Numbered from the stretch's first letter, positions 30,092 through 38,787 are shown. The stretch is DNA of 64,000 bases from an uncultured Oscillospiraceae bacterium (GCA_934486875.1 CAKSPU010000006.1:1-64000), one strand, 5' to 3'. Made by a program: numbers and translations. Notes: generated by a model not told the origin, from the letters alone.

Positions 30092-31075
30092 ATGATGACA
30101 TTTGCAGAAAAAATCGAAAAATTCAGAAACCGCATCTCAGGAATGGCAGACAGCTTTGACGATATGACCGAAGAAGCTACAAAGAACGCCTTGATAATGC
30201 CGTTTCTGACGATTCTCGGCTATGATGTATTTGACCCGCAGGAATTTGTACCGGAGTTTGTGTGTGATGTCGGCACCAAAAAAGGTGAGAAAATCGATTA
30301 TGCGATTATGAGCAACGGCGAACCGATTATGCTCATTGAAGCTAAACGTGCGGGAATGAAGCTCCAGAAACAGCAGCAGGGTCAGCTTTATCGTTATTTT
30401 TCCGTAAACCGTGCGAGAATAGCCATTCTGACAAACGGCTTGCAGTACAATATTTACAGCGATATCAATTCCCCGAATGTTATGGACGATGACCCTTTTT
30501 TCACGTTCAATATCCTTACTGATGACCCTGCACTTTTTCTCCAGTCCCTTGAACAATTCTGCAAGGATAAGCTTGATATCTCGTCAATTCTGTCCGAAGC
30601 TGTTTATCTGAAATATTTCTCGGTCGTTGAAAAAACGTTCAGGCAGGATCTTGAAAATCCCAGTGATGAACTGGTAAAATATTTCCTTTTGCGCCCCGAA
30701 ATATACAACGGCAAACGCATCACAGCCCATACAATAAATAAATACCGTGCTGTTACTGCCGAAGCCTTATGTAAGGTTATGGGAGCAACAATTATTTCCG
30801 AAAAAACTGAACAACCCATAAAAGAAGATATGAGAACTATTCCCGAATGCTGCAAGCCAGTCTTTGATATGCTGTCAGACCTCGGTGAAAAATATACATT
30901 TAAAACAGACGGAAGTGTTCATACTTTTTCACTGGACAAATGCCGTGTCGTGGTTCCTGAGCATAAAGTAGGAAGATATGTAGTATTCTCCGAAAGCCCT
31001 TCAACAATTTATTTTGTACATAGCGTGTCGGAAATCGGCGAGATAATAAAGAAATTATGCAGTGTGCCTGCGTAA
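30092..31075 (+). CDS. PD-(D/E)XK protein, type I restriction HsdR N-terminal-like
   Basis: The first 130 residues resemble the HSDR_N nuclease domain: EEATKNALIMPFLTILGYDV, then KIDYAIM and PIMLIEAKRAG giving the D...ExK core. No helicase domain follows; residues 150-327 are of unknown kind and end in a compact domain. Stand-alone HSDR_N proteins are common as prophage cargo and may protect the lysogen. Start ATG at 30092 or 30095 after AAGGACG. Confidence 0.8.
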   Translation: MMTFAEKIEKFRNRISGMADSFDDMTEEATKNALIMPFLTILGYDVFDPQEFVPEFVCDVGTKKGEKIDYAIMSNGEPIMLIEAKRAGMKLQKQQQGQLYRYFSVNRARIAILTNGLQYNIYSDINSPNVMDDDPFFTFNILTDDPALFLQSLEQFCKDKLDISSILSEAVYLKYFSVVEKTFRQDLENPSDELVKYFLLRPEIYNGKRITAHTINKYRAVTAEALCKVMGATIISEKTEQPIKEDMRTIPECCKPVFDMLSDLGEKYTFKTDGSVHTFSLDKCRVVVPEHKVGRYVVFSESPSTIYFVHSVSEIGEIIKKLCSVPA

Positions 31076-31095
31076 TTCAGATAGGAAGTAATATT

Positions 31096-31662
31096 ATGGG
31101 AATGAAATTCAGGAAAAGCAAGTCATCGGGACCGTTCCGTGTCACTGTAAGCAAAAGCGGACTTCACACATCTGTTGGTGGAAAAGGTTTTCGTGTGGGT
31201 GTCGGAACGAACGGAAAAGTTAGGACAACAGTGTCAATCCCAGGGACGGGCATATCATATACAAGCACTAAAGGCAGCTCAAAATCACGTTCAAGTTCAA
31301 CTTCTTCACGCAGCTATAGCAATTCAAATAGCTATAATTCACCTGCAAAATACCAAGAAAGTACAAGAGTGACATCATTTGGTTTTGTGATTAAATTACT
31401 GTTTGTGCTTTTTCTCCCATTCCTTTTATGGTTTTGGCTTTACCTTTCTTGTGACAATATGACATTGTCGATTATTGTAACAGCTATTATCGAAGTAGTG
31501 ACAGTTGCTTTATTTTTTGGAAGACCTCAAATACATAAAAAAGTCTTAAAAAGTAAAAATCAGAGCGTATCGTGTGGAAAAAATGAATGGATTTGTCCTG
31601 ACTGCGAAACAATAAATAGCAATGCATTAACCATCTGCAAAAACTGCGGCAGATATAAATAA
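31096..31662 (+). CDS. DUF4236 protein with membrane segments and zinc finger
   Basis: The product starts with MGMKFRKSKSSGPFRVTVS and VGVGTNGKVRTTVSIPGTG, the DUF4236 domain (residues 1-60). A Ser-rich linker follows, then two transmembrane helices (LLFVLFLPFLLWFWLYL and SIIVTAIIEVVTVALFF), and finally a RanBP2-type zinc finger (WICPDC...CKNCGRYK). This combination in a prophage next to the HSDR_N protein suggests a membrane-anchored accessory function. Function of DUF4236 is unknown. Confidence 0.85.
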   Translation: MGMKFRKSKSSGPFRVTVSKSGLHTSVGGKGFRVGVGTNGKVRTTVSIPGTGISYTSTKGSSKSRSSSTSSRSYSNSNSYNSPAKYQESTRVTSFGFVIKLLFVLFLPFLLWFWLYLSCDNMTLSIIVTAIIEVVTVALFFGRPQIHKKVLKSKNQSVSCGKNEWICPDCETINSNALTICKNCGRYK

Positions 31663-31666
31663 AAAA

Positions 31667-31773
31667 CTCCCTGCCTTGTGCGCCAACACAAAGCGGGGAG
31701 CAGGAGAATGTGGTACATTCACCTGCATTTCAATAGTCAAGACAAATTCCCCCGTCTCTTATGATTCAGGGGG
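31667..31773 (+). repeat. Three tandem hairpins before integrase
   Basis: Three stems lie in 107 bases: CTCCCTGCCTTGTG/CACAAAGCGGGGAG (31667-31700, 14 pairs with one mismatch and one G-T), CAGGAGAATGT/ACATTCACCTG (31701-31725), and CCCCC/GGGGG (31749-31773). None has a good T tract. They may end the upstream transcript, act in the int leader, or be arm sites. Confidence 0.6.
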
Positions 31774-31795
31774 ATAACTTAAAGGAACTGGTTAT

Positions 31796-32962
31796 ATGTC
31801 TAAATATTCAAAACAGAAAAATGGTCTGTATCGTGCTAAGGTTGCTATCGGCAGCGGCAAAAACAAGTGGCTGTCTGCTCATACCCAGAGGGAACTTGAT
31901 GAAAAGGTTAGGGACCTTAAATTGAAGCTTGGAAAGGGCATAGACGTAGGTGCAGAAAAAGAAACCTTTCTGTTCTGGGCTGAACGCTGGTTGTCTCTGA
32001 AAAAGCCAAGCATTTCCGATGGAAGATACAAGTCGTACTGCTACCGAGTGGACAAAATGTCCGATCTGCATAATATTCCTATAGCAAAGATAACAGTCGC
32101 TGACATACAGGAAATAATAAATGCAGCTGCCGAGGACGGAGCCGCCGCAAAGACACTCAAGGAGTTTAAATCCGTTTTCTCGCAAGTCTGTGAATACGCT
32201 ATCGTTAACCGTGTTATGGATTTCAACCCCGCAAAGGGCGTTATACTTCCACAGGTCGACCCCCCACAGGAAAGAAGAGCACTCACAAAAGAAGAACAAT
32301 CCTGGATATCCGCTCCCACTGAGCACAGGGCGCATATTGGTGCTATGATTATGATGTATGCAGGTCTCCGCCGAGGTGAACTGCTTGCCTTGACTTGGAG
32401 TGATATAGATATACAAAACCGCCGCATTACTGTCAATAAAGCAATGGTTATGGAAGACAAAAAGCCTGTTGTCAAAAATCGCACAAAGACAAAAGCAGGA
32501 ATGAGAACGGTCAATATACCGAGGATCCTTGCTGATTTTCTTGCCGATGAGAAGAAGAAGGCAACTTCTCTGCTCGTTTGTCCCGGCCGTGACGGTTCGG
32601 TTATGTCGGGCGATTCGTGGAAATCATTGTGGGAAAGCTATCTGTGCGAGTTGAATTACAAATTTGGAAATTTTGTCGGCATAATGGTTGAAGACAACAG
32701 TGGAAAGACTAAACCATTCAAAAAACCAAGCAGTCGCTTCTCCGGAAAGATACCTACTGTTATTCCACAGTTTACAGCTCATTGGCTTCGACATACATTT
32801 ATTACAAATCTGTACCTTGCGGGAGTTGATGTAATTACAGCTTCCAAGCAGGCAGGTCACGCAGATATTCAAACTACAATGAATATATATACACATCTTG
32901 ATGATGAATACAAGGCAAATCAGATGTCAAAGCTTGATGATTTCTTTGAGAAAATGGGCTGA
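31796..32962 (+). CDS. int: Phage integrase (tyrosine recombinase)
   Basis: The 388-residue enzyme catalyses integration at the tRNA-Pro site. It has an arm-binding N-terminus, a SAM-like core-binding domain (about residues 55-150) and the catalytic domain with Arg192 (GLRRGE), Lys233 (KTKAGMR), His329-x-x-Arg332 (HWLRHT), His355 (AGHADIQ) and Tyr365 (MNIYTHL). All six catalytic positions are present, so it should be active. It is read toward the attachment site, 77 bases away. Confidence 0.97.
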   Translation: MSKYSKQKNGLYRAKVAIGSGKNKWLSAHTQRELDEKVRDLKLKLGKGIDVGAEKETFLFWAERWLSLKKPSISDGRYKSYCYRVDKMSDLHNIPIAKITVADIQEIINAAAEDGAAAKTLKEFKSVFSQVCEYAIVNRVMDFNPAKGVILPQVDPPQERRALTKEEQSWISAPTEHRAHIGAMIMMYAGLRRGELLALTWSDIDIQNRRITVNKAMVMEDKKPVVKNRTKTKAGMRTVNIPRILADFLADEKKKATSLLVCPGRDGSVMSGDSWKSLWESYLCELNYKFGNFVGIMVEDNSGKTKPFKKPSSRFSGKIPTVIPQFTAHWLRHTFITNLYLAGVDVITASKQAGHADIQTTMNIYTHLDDEYKANQMSKLDDFFEKMG

Positions 32963-33039
32963 TTTGCATCAGGTTGCAAAATGGTTGCAACAACATTTTG
33001 GAATTTGGCTTGATTTCTGGGAAAATTGGTTGTTTTATA

Positions 33040-33089
33040 CTTCGTTCGGGACGAAGAGGCCGCGTGTTCAAGTCACGTCACCTCGACCA
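33040..33089 (+). other. Phage attachment site: 3' half of tRNA-Pro(CGG)
   Basis: CTTCG/CGAAG form the anticodon stem around TTCGGGA (anticodon CGG). A five-base variable loop, the T arm GCGTG-TTCAAGT-CACGT, acceptor strand CACCTCG and ACCA follow. The 5' half is absent: no CGAGGTG is found in the bases before. The intact tRNA should be at the other prophage end. Confidence 0.88.
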
Positions 33090-33099
33090 GAAAAGGTAA

Positions 33100-33142
33100 C
33101 ATCAAAAGGGTCTGCGGATTTTTTTCGCAGACCCTTTTGATG
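33100..33142. terminator. Strong hairpin between tRNA site and hisC
   Basis: CATCAAAAGGGTCTGCG (33100-33116) and CGCAGACCCTTTTGATG (33126-33142) are perfect 17-bp arms around a T-rich loop. It probably ends the tRNA transcript and the convergent hisC transcript. The U tract after the stem is poor in both directions. Confidence 0.75.
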
Positions 33143-33167
33143 TACCGTTTTGAAATATAAAGGCTTA

Positions 33168-34223
33168 TTATATAATGTATTCCCTGAGCGCCGAGATAAG
33201 TGCGTCTATCTCGCTGTCAGTGCCAATGGTTATCCTAAGGCGATTATCTATCCTCGGCTTGTTGAAGAAGCGGACGTAGATATCCCTGGTCTTAAGGAAT
33301 GCACTGATATCCGCTGCCTTATAGCGGGGGTGTGCGGCAAAAAGGAAGTTGGTGCTGCTGTCCCTGACATCAAAGCCCATTTCACGGAGAGCCGCAGTGA
33401 GCCTGCCTCTTGTGGATATTATTTTGGAAACAGTCTCCCTGAAATAATCCTCGTCCGCTACAGATGCACAGCCTGCGGCAATGGCAACGCTGTCAACAGG
33501 ATAGGAATTATATGAATCCTTTGCGGCTCTGAGGGCGGCTATGATCTCATTTCCGCCGAAGCAGCAGCCTATTCTCATTCCTGCCATTGAGCGGGATTTG
33601 GAGAAGGTCTGAACCACTGCAAGATTTGGATATTCCTTTAACAGAGGCAGCGCCGAAATGCCGCCGAAATCAACATATGCTTCATCGCAGATAACAACGC
33701 TGTCGGGATTTGCGTCAAGTATCTCACGGATAAAGTCAAGTCCCCTGCCGATGCTTGTGGGTGCATTGGGGTTGCAGATAACAACGCCGCCGTTTTCACG
33801 CTTATAATCCTCGGCTCTGATATTGAAGTCATCATCAACGGGGATAAGCTCATAGGGTATTTTCAGCATACTGCACCACACGGGGTAGAACGAATATGTG
33901 ATATCGGGGTAAAGGATAGGTCTGCCCGAATTGAAAAAAGCTCTGAAGCAAAGTGCAAGGACATCATCGGAGCCGTTTCCGACAAAAACATTATCCTCGG
34001 AAAGCCCTGCCCTTTCGGCAATGGCTCTGACAAGAGGAGTTGCGTCCGCATCGGGATATTTGTTCAGCCCCTCAGACCTGAAGCGGCTTATCGCTTCTAT
34101 CACCTTGGGAGAGGGGGGATATGGGTTTTCGTTGGCATTAAGCTTGATAAAATCAGCCTTTTTCGGCTGCTCGCCCGCAACATACGGTGCTATGTCAATA
34201 AGATTATCTTTCCAGCTGCTCAT
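33168..34223 (-). CDS. hisC: Histidinol-phosphate aminotransferase
   Basis: HisC transfers an amino group to imidazole-acetol phosphate in histidine synthesis, using PLP. The 351-residue protein has KLNANENPYPPSP at the start, GNGSDDVL, CNPNAPTS, CDEAYVDF and the PLP-lysine region FSKSRSMAGMRIG, then the end motif FNKPRIDNRLRITIG. Length and all motifs are normal. It stands alone here, not in a his operon. Confidence 0.95.
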   Translation of the reverse strand: MSSWKDNLIDIAPYVAGEQPKKADFIKLNANENPYPPSPKVIEAISRFRSEGLNKYPDADATPLVRAIAERAGLSEDNVFVGNGSDDVLALCFRAFFNSGRPILYPDITYSFYPVWCSMLKIPYELIPVDDDFNIRAEDYKRENGGVVICNPNAPTSIGRGLDFIREILDANPDSVVICDEAYVDFGGISALPLLKEYPNLAVVQTFSKSRSMAGMRIGCCFGGNEIIAALRAAKDSYNSYPVDSVAIAAGCASVADEDYFRETVSKIISTRGRLTAALREMGFDVRDSSTNFLFAAHPRYKAADISAFLKTRDIYVRFFNKPRIDNRLRITIGTDSEIDALISALREYII

Positions 34224-34296
34224 TAGAAAAACTTCCTTTCAGAAAAAGCTGATTTTATTATACCACATTTTAATGCGGTGGGCAAGTATAATTTTC

Positions 34297-34480
34297 CACG
34301 GTATTTCAACGAGTAAATTATTCTTCTTAATAAGTTATTGTAGGGGACAGGTCTCCCGTCTCGTTTTTTATAATTTTGGTTACTGCGGAACGGGAAACCC
34401 GTCCCCTACAGTAATATGTGGCGGTTTGAAATATATTCGCATCAAATGTTCACTGTTTATTTACTCGTTGAAATACCGTG
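34297..34480. mobile_element. MITE-like element with 22-bp terminal inverted repeats
   Basis: CACGGTATTTCAACGAGTAA.. at 34297-34318 is repeated perfectly in inverse at 34459-34480. Inside is a second inverted repeat, TGTAGGGGAC.. at 34339-34359 with its counterpart at 34390-34410 (19 of 21 positions). The element is 184 bp long and has no coding frame. It is the main content of the gene-free stretch 34224-34574. No clear target duplication is seen. Confidence 0.75.
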
Positions 34481-34499
34481 AATACCCTTCTCAAAGCCC

Positions 34500-34528
34500 T
34501 TGACAAATCCGCATAATTATAGGATAAT
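34500..34528 (+). promoter_or_regulatory. Sigma-A promoter for GH4-family gene
   Basis: TTGACA (34500-34505), 17 bases, GATAAT (34523-34528). It is 47 bases before the ATG and just outside the MITE-like element. Confidence 0.7.
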
Positions 34529-34574
34529 ATAAGTAAGTATAATCAGACACAAAAACGAAAGGAACAGCGGATAA

Positions 34575-35939
34575 ATGAACAGTGAAAGGCTTAACATCGC
34601 ATACATAGGGGGCGGCTCCTGCAATTTCGGCTGGAAGCTTATCCCCGAGCTTGCGAACACCGATCTGTGCGCAATGGTGAAGCTTTATGATACCGACAAG
34701 ACCTGCGCCCTTGCAAACGAGGTCATCGGAAACAATATCCACGACAGGGGAAACACACGGGGGGATATCGTATATCTTGCCTGCGACGAAGCTGAGGAGG
34801 CTCTCCGTGATGCAGATTTCGTTATCCTTGCCTTTGAGCCCGGCACTCTTGACGAGCAGGTGAGCCAGCTCCATCTCCCCGAAACATACGGCATTTTCCA
34901 GACAGGCGGTGAAAATTCGGGGCTTTCCTCGGTCATAAGAGCGCTGAAAATTATGCCCCTGTGCGCCGAATATTCCCATATGATAGAGCACCTCTGCCCC
35001 AATGCCTGGGTAATAAACCTCTGCACCCCTATGGCTGAGTGTATGACCGTGCTCCATAACGAATTTACCGAAATGAAGCTTGTGGGGACATCTTCTGACA
35101 CCTTTGCCGCAAGGGAGCTTATCGCATCAATGGTGTGCGAGAAAAAGGAGATAAGCGGTGTCCGCAGACGTGACATAAAAACAAACGTTATGGGCATAAG
35201 CGGATTTTCCTGGTTCGACGACATCACCTATGAGGGTGAGAGCCTTATGCCGATGTTCAGGGAATATGCCGAAAAATACGGTGACTCGGGCTATGAGTTC
35301 CGCATAAACGAGTATAAGAGCAATCCCGATGCCGACGGTCACAGGGTAAAATTTGACCTGTTTCTTCGTTTCGGGCTTATCCCCGCAGTCATTGACCGCT
35401 GTGCTGCAGAGTTCTGCCCCCCTTGGTACACCAAGGACACAAAGGAAATGGCGGCGTGGAAATTCTCACCAGTTACGGTGAATTACCGCAAGAAAATGCT
35501 CAGTGACAAGACCTCAAGGGTGAAAAAATATATGAACGGCGACGTTCTGCCCAAATCTGCGGACGCAACGGAGGTCCCCGAGATGATACGTGCCCTCTGC
35601 GGCGGCGGCAATCTTATTTCGGCGGTATCTCTGCCCAACAGGGGACAGGTGGAAAATCTCCCTGCGGGTGCGATCGTTGAGACAAACGCCCTTATCAGCC
35701 GTGACAGTGTAAGAGCCGTGTGCGCAGGAAAGCTCCCCGACAGCATTGCGGGACTTTCCGTCCGCCACGTTTACAACAGGTCTGCGGTGGTAAAGGCATT
35801 TGAAGAGCGTGACCTCGACATTGCGTTCAACGCATTCTTAAATGACCCCCTTATGACCTGCGGTCTCACCGAAGCCACCGAGCTTTACAGAGAGATGCTT
35901 TCGGGAATAAGGACGCATCTGCTGTATTATTGTGAGTGA
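34575..35939 (+). CDS. GH4-family protein lacking metal-ligand motifs
   Basis: GH4 enzymes are NAD- and metal-dependent glycosidases. The NAD-binding start AYIGGGSCNFGW, the ADFVILAFEPG segment and VINLCTPMAE (about 146-155) clearly mark this family; the 454 residues fit. Yet the usual Cys site (GLCHG-like) reads GTSSD (171-175), the NH site reads GISGFSW (207-213), and the SGHLSEY-like motif reads DRCAAEF. The metal site is therefore probably lost, and the protein may bind a sugar or act as a different oxidoreductase. Own promoter upstream. Confidence 0.85.
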   Translation: MNSERLNIAYIGGGSCNFGWKLIPELANTDLCAMVKLYDTDKTCALANEVIGNNIHDRGNTRGDIVYLACDEAEEALRDADFVILAFEPGTLDEQVSQLHLPETYGIFQTGGENSGLSSVIRALKIMPLCAEYSHMIEHLCPNAWVINLCTPMAECMTVLHNEFTEMKLVGTSSDTFAARELIASMVCEKKEISGVRRRDIKTNVMGISGFSWFDDITYEGESLMPMFREYAEKYGDSGYEFRINEYKSNPDADGHRVKFDLFLRFGLIPAVIDRCAAEFCPPWYTKDTKEMAAWKFSPVTVNYRKKMLSDKTSRVKKYMNGDVLPKSADATEVPEMIRALCGGGNLISAVSLPNRGQVENLPAGAIVETNALISRDSVRAVCAGKLPDSIAGLSVRHVYNRSAVVKAFEERDLDIAFNAFLNDPLMTCGLTEATELYREMLSGIRTHLLYYCE

Positions 35940-35977
35940 TCCACAGGCAGCAGCAGACTACAGAAAGGAGCATTCCT

Positions 35978-36280
35978 ATGTCAGGCGAAATTCTGACGAT
36001 AGACAAGATCAAAGAGATAGTAAAACCCATTGCCTTGAAATATCGGGTCGAAGGCATTTACTTGTTTGGCTCATATGCAAAGGGGCTTGCCACAAGCGAA
36101 AGCGACCTTGATTTTCTCGTATTCGGCGGCAAAAGCTTCAAGCTGACTATGATCCTTTCCTTAGCGGAAGAGCTTCGTGAAGCCTTTCAGAAAGAGGTTG
36201 ACGTTTTTGAGATACACGAAGTCAATCGAGACAGTGAATTTTATGATACTATTATGAAAGAGAGGCTGCTTGTTGCGTGA
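35978..36280 (+). CDS. mntA: MNT-domain nucleotidyltransferase antitoxin
   Basis: MntA-type antitoxins AMPylate their HEPN partner toxin. The 100-residue protein has GSYAKGLATSESDLDFLVF (the GSxxxG...SDxD site) and a third acidic residue in KEVDVFEI. The ATG follows GAAAGGAG. It overlaps the HEPN gene by four bases (GTGA). It begins 39 bases after the GH4-family gene and may be cotranscribed with it. Confidence 0.92.
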   Translation: MSGEILTIDKIKEIVKPIALKYRVEGIYLFGSYAKGLATSESDLDFLVFGGKSFKLTMILSLAEELREAFQKEVDVFEIHEVNRDSEFYDTIMKERLLVA

Positions 36281-36615
36281 AATATTCAGATGAACAGCGT
36301 ATCAGAAAAATACTGGAATATTCATTGAAGCTTTGCAATTACATTAAAGAAAACAGTATTACCAAAGACAGGCTTATGAACGAATACTCTCTGCAATGGC
36401 TGGTCACAACACCGCTGTATAACATAGGTGAACACGCATACAACATTTCCAAAGAATACAAGGAGAAACACAGCGAAATTCCTTGGGGTATGATCTCAGG
36501 TTTGCGTCACCGTCTTGTACACGATTATGACGGTACAAACTGGAGCATTATTTCAGATGTTGTTTTCGACGAACTGCCTTTGCTCATTTCTCAGCTGCAA
36601 GAATTTATTAAATAA
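36277..36615 (+). CDS. hepT: HEPN-domain RNase toxin
   Basis: The 112-residue protein carries GLRHRLVHDY, an exact RX4HXY motif (Arg77, His82, Tyr84). In characterised HEPN/MNT systems the Arg and His cut RNA and the Tyr is AMPylated by the MNT protein. All residues are kept, so the pair should be functional. It starts at a GTG overlapping the MNT stop. Confidence 0.92.
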   Translation: MKYSDEQRIRKILEYSLKLCNYIKENSITKDRLMNEYSLQWLVTTPLYNIGEHAYNISKEYKEKHSEIPWGMISGLRHRLVHDYDGTNWSIISDVVFDELPLLISQLQEFIK

Positions 36616-36645
36616 AATATCAACCAAAAAGTGAGGTTAACCGCA

Positions 36646-38757
36646 ATGACAAGCTGTTATGATAACAGAGAGCTGAGCTGGCTCAAATTCAACGTCAGAG
36701 TTCTTGAAGAGGCACGGGACAGCTCTGTTCCCCTCTGTGAAAGGCTCCTGTTTTCACAGATATTCCAGTCCAATCTGGACGAATTTTTTATGATAAGGGT
36801 AGGCTCCCTTACCGACCGTGTCCTCGTTGACGACAACAAGGAGGACAACAAAACGGGTATGACCCCGAAGGAGCAGCTCGAAGCCATTTACAAGCGTGTT
36901 AGGGAGCTTGTTCCCATCAAGGACGAGACCTATTTCGACACAGTTAAGGAGCTTGAAAAAATAGGCGTGGAGCACGTCAGGATCTCCTCCCTCACTCCCG
37001 AGGAGGAGGGATACCTCAGAGCATATTTCAATTCCGAGATACGCCCTCTCATCTCCCCGCAGGTGGTGGATAAGCGCCACCCGTTCCCGTTTCTCAAAAA
37101 CAAGGAAATTTATGCCGTTACACATCTGGAGTCCAAAAACTCCGTAAAGCTGGGAATTATCCCCGCAGGCGGCAGCTTTCCCCGCATAATCCCCCTGCCC
37201 GACAAGAGCCGTTTCAGATTTCTTCTTGCGGAAGATGTTATCCTCCACTACTGCGGCAGCGTTTTTGAGAATTACAGACTTCTTGGCAAGGCTCTTATCC
37301 GCATAACCCGAAATGCGGACATCAATATGGAAGAGGGACTTTACGATCACGAGGTCGATCTGAGACAGGTAATGGAGGAGCTTCTCAAAAAGCGCAAAAA
37401 GCTTGCCCCCGTCCGTCTCGAGATATCGGGAAAGCCGGGAAAGGAAGCTGTGGAATACCTCTGCCGTCAGCTTGAGCTTTCAAACGAGCAGATATCCGAA
37501 TGCACCGCTCCCCTTGATATGGGCTTTATCTTCTCCCTCCGCAACAGGATAGAAAAGGCTCACCCCGAAATGTTCTTTGAGCCTGTCTCTCCCCGTCTCC
37601 CCGCAACGATTTCGCCCAATATCCCGATGATACAGCAGATACTCAGAAGAGACATTATGCTTTCCTATCCCTATGAGAGCATTCGCCCCTTCATCAGGCT
37701 GCTGAACGAAGCGGGAAATGACCCCGACGTTATTTCCATAAAGATAACCCTCTACCGTGTGGCATCTAACTCCAAAATAGTGGAGGCTCTTATCAATGCC
37801 GCAGAAAACGGCAAGGAGGTATTTGTTCTCGTTGAGCTGAGAGCACGCTTTGACGAGGAGAACAACATTGAGTGGTCAAAGCGCCTTGAAAGAGCGGGCT
37901 GCAAGGTTATGTACGGTCCCGAAAACCTTAAGGTGCATTCAAAGCTTATGCTCATAACCCGCAAAAACGGAAATGAGCTCCAGCACATCACTCAGATAGG
38001 CACGGGAAACTACAACGAAAAAACCTCCGAGCTTTACACCGACCTTTCCCTTATGACCGCCGCCCCCGAGATAGGCGAGGAAGCGGGAACGGTGTTCAAT
38101 GCCCTTTCTATCGGAAATCTTGTTGAAAACACCTCTCACCTCCTTGTAGCGCCCCTTTCCCTCCAGAACAAGGTGATCGACTTTATCGACGGCGAGATAG
38201 CCTCCGCAAGAAGCGGCGGAGAGGGCTATATCGGTCTCAAACTCAATTCCCTCACCGACAAGGTGCTTATCGACAAGCTTATCGAAGCAAGCTGCGCAGG
38301 CGTTAAAATTGAAATGGTCATAAGAGGAATAAGCTGCCTTGTGGCAGGCGTTCCCGGTCTTACCGAAAACATCACCGTAAGGAGCATTGTCGGCAGATAT
38401 CTTGAACATTCGAGAATATACATTTTCGGCAAGGGTGACAGACAGCGAATCTTTATTTCCTCCGCCGACTTTATGACCCGAAACACTATCCGCCGCGTAG
38501 AGGTGGCAGCCCCCGTAAAATCCCCCGAGCTCAGAAAGCGTGTGCTCCACATTTTCGACATTATGATGAGGGACAACGTAAAGGCAAGGATACAGCTCCC
38601 CGACGGCACATACAAGCGTATTTCTCCCACTGAGGGCGAAGAACCCCTTACAGCACAGCAGTATTTCATTGATGAAGCTGCTGCGGCAGCGGCGGCAAAT
38701 GCTATGAAAAAGCCGGTCAAGGTAAAGCTCAGACGCAAAAAGAGAAGCAGGAAATAA
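36646..38757 (+). CDS. ppk1: Polyphosphate kinase
   Basis: PPK1 makes inorganic polyphosphate from ATP and works in reverse. The 703-residue protein has the N-terminal YDNRELSWLKFNVRVL motif, the catalytic-site segments KVHSKLMLITRK (autophosphorylated His) and LEHSRIYIF (second His), and GTGNYNEKTS. I chose the ATG nine bases after GTGAGG. A basic tail of about 20 residues (KLRRKKRSRK) follows the usual end. It comes just after the HEPN gene. Confidence 0.95.
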   Translation: MTSCYDNRELSWLKFNVRVLEEARDSSVPLCERLLFSQIFQSNLDEFFMIRVGSLTDRVLVDDNKEDNKTGMTPKEQLEAIYKRVRELVPIKDETYFDTVKELEKIGVEHVRISSLTPEEEGYLRAYFNSEIRPLISPQVVDKRHPFPFLKNKEIYAVTHLESKNSVKLGIIPAGGSFPRIIPLPDKSRFRFLLAEDVILHYCGSVFENYRLLGKALIRITRNADINMEEGLYDHEVDLRQVMEELLKKRKKLAPVRLEISGKPGKEAVEYLCRQLELSNEQISECTAPLDMGFIFSLRNRIEKAHPEMFFEPVSPRLPATISPNIPMIQQILRRDIMLSYPYESIRPFIRLLNEAGNDPDVISIKITLYRVASNSKIVEALINAAENGKEVFVLVELRARFDEENNIEWSKRLERAGCKVMYGPENLKVHSKLMLITRKNGNELQHITQIGTGNYNEKTSELYTDLSLMTAAPEIGEEAGTVFNALSIGNLVENTSHLLVAPLSLQNKVIDFIDGEIASARSGGEGYIGLKLNSLTDKVLIDKLIEASCAGVKIEMVIRGISCLVAGVPGLTENITVRSIVGRYLEHSRIYIFGKGDRQRIFISSADFMTRNTIRRVEVAAPVKSPELRKRVLHIFDIMMRDNVKARIQLPDGTYKRISPTEGEEPLTAQQYFIDEAAAAAAANAMKKPVKVKLRRKKRSRK

Positions 38758-38787
38758 TACCAATAGCCTTAATATAATTACATTCTC

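Larger units (their letters stand above)
1..33089. mobile_element. Prophage, right-hand part, integrated in tRNA-Pro
   Basis: The stretch carries HK97-type head genes (protease, capsid, portal, terminase), tail genes, a divergent repressor region and a tyrosine integrase. It ends in a 3' tRNA-Pro half, the expected product of integration into a tRNA 3' end. Lysis genes are not seen and should lie beyond the left edge, together with the restored full tRNA. All key structural genes visible here are full length, so the element may be intact. The left boundary is unknown. Confidence 0.93.

Noticed and set aside
33010..33089. Intact tRNA gene
   Set aside because: No acceptor 5' strand (CGAGGTG) or D arm is found before the anticodon stem; only the 3' half is present.
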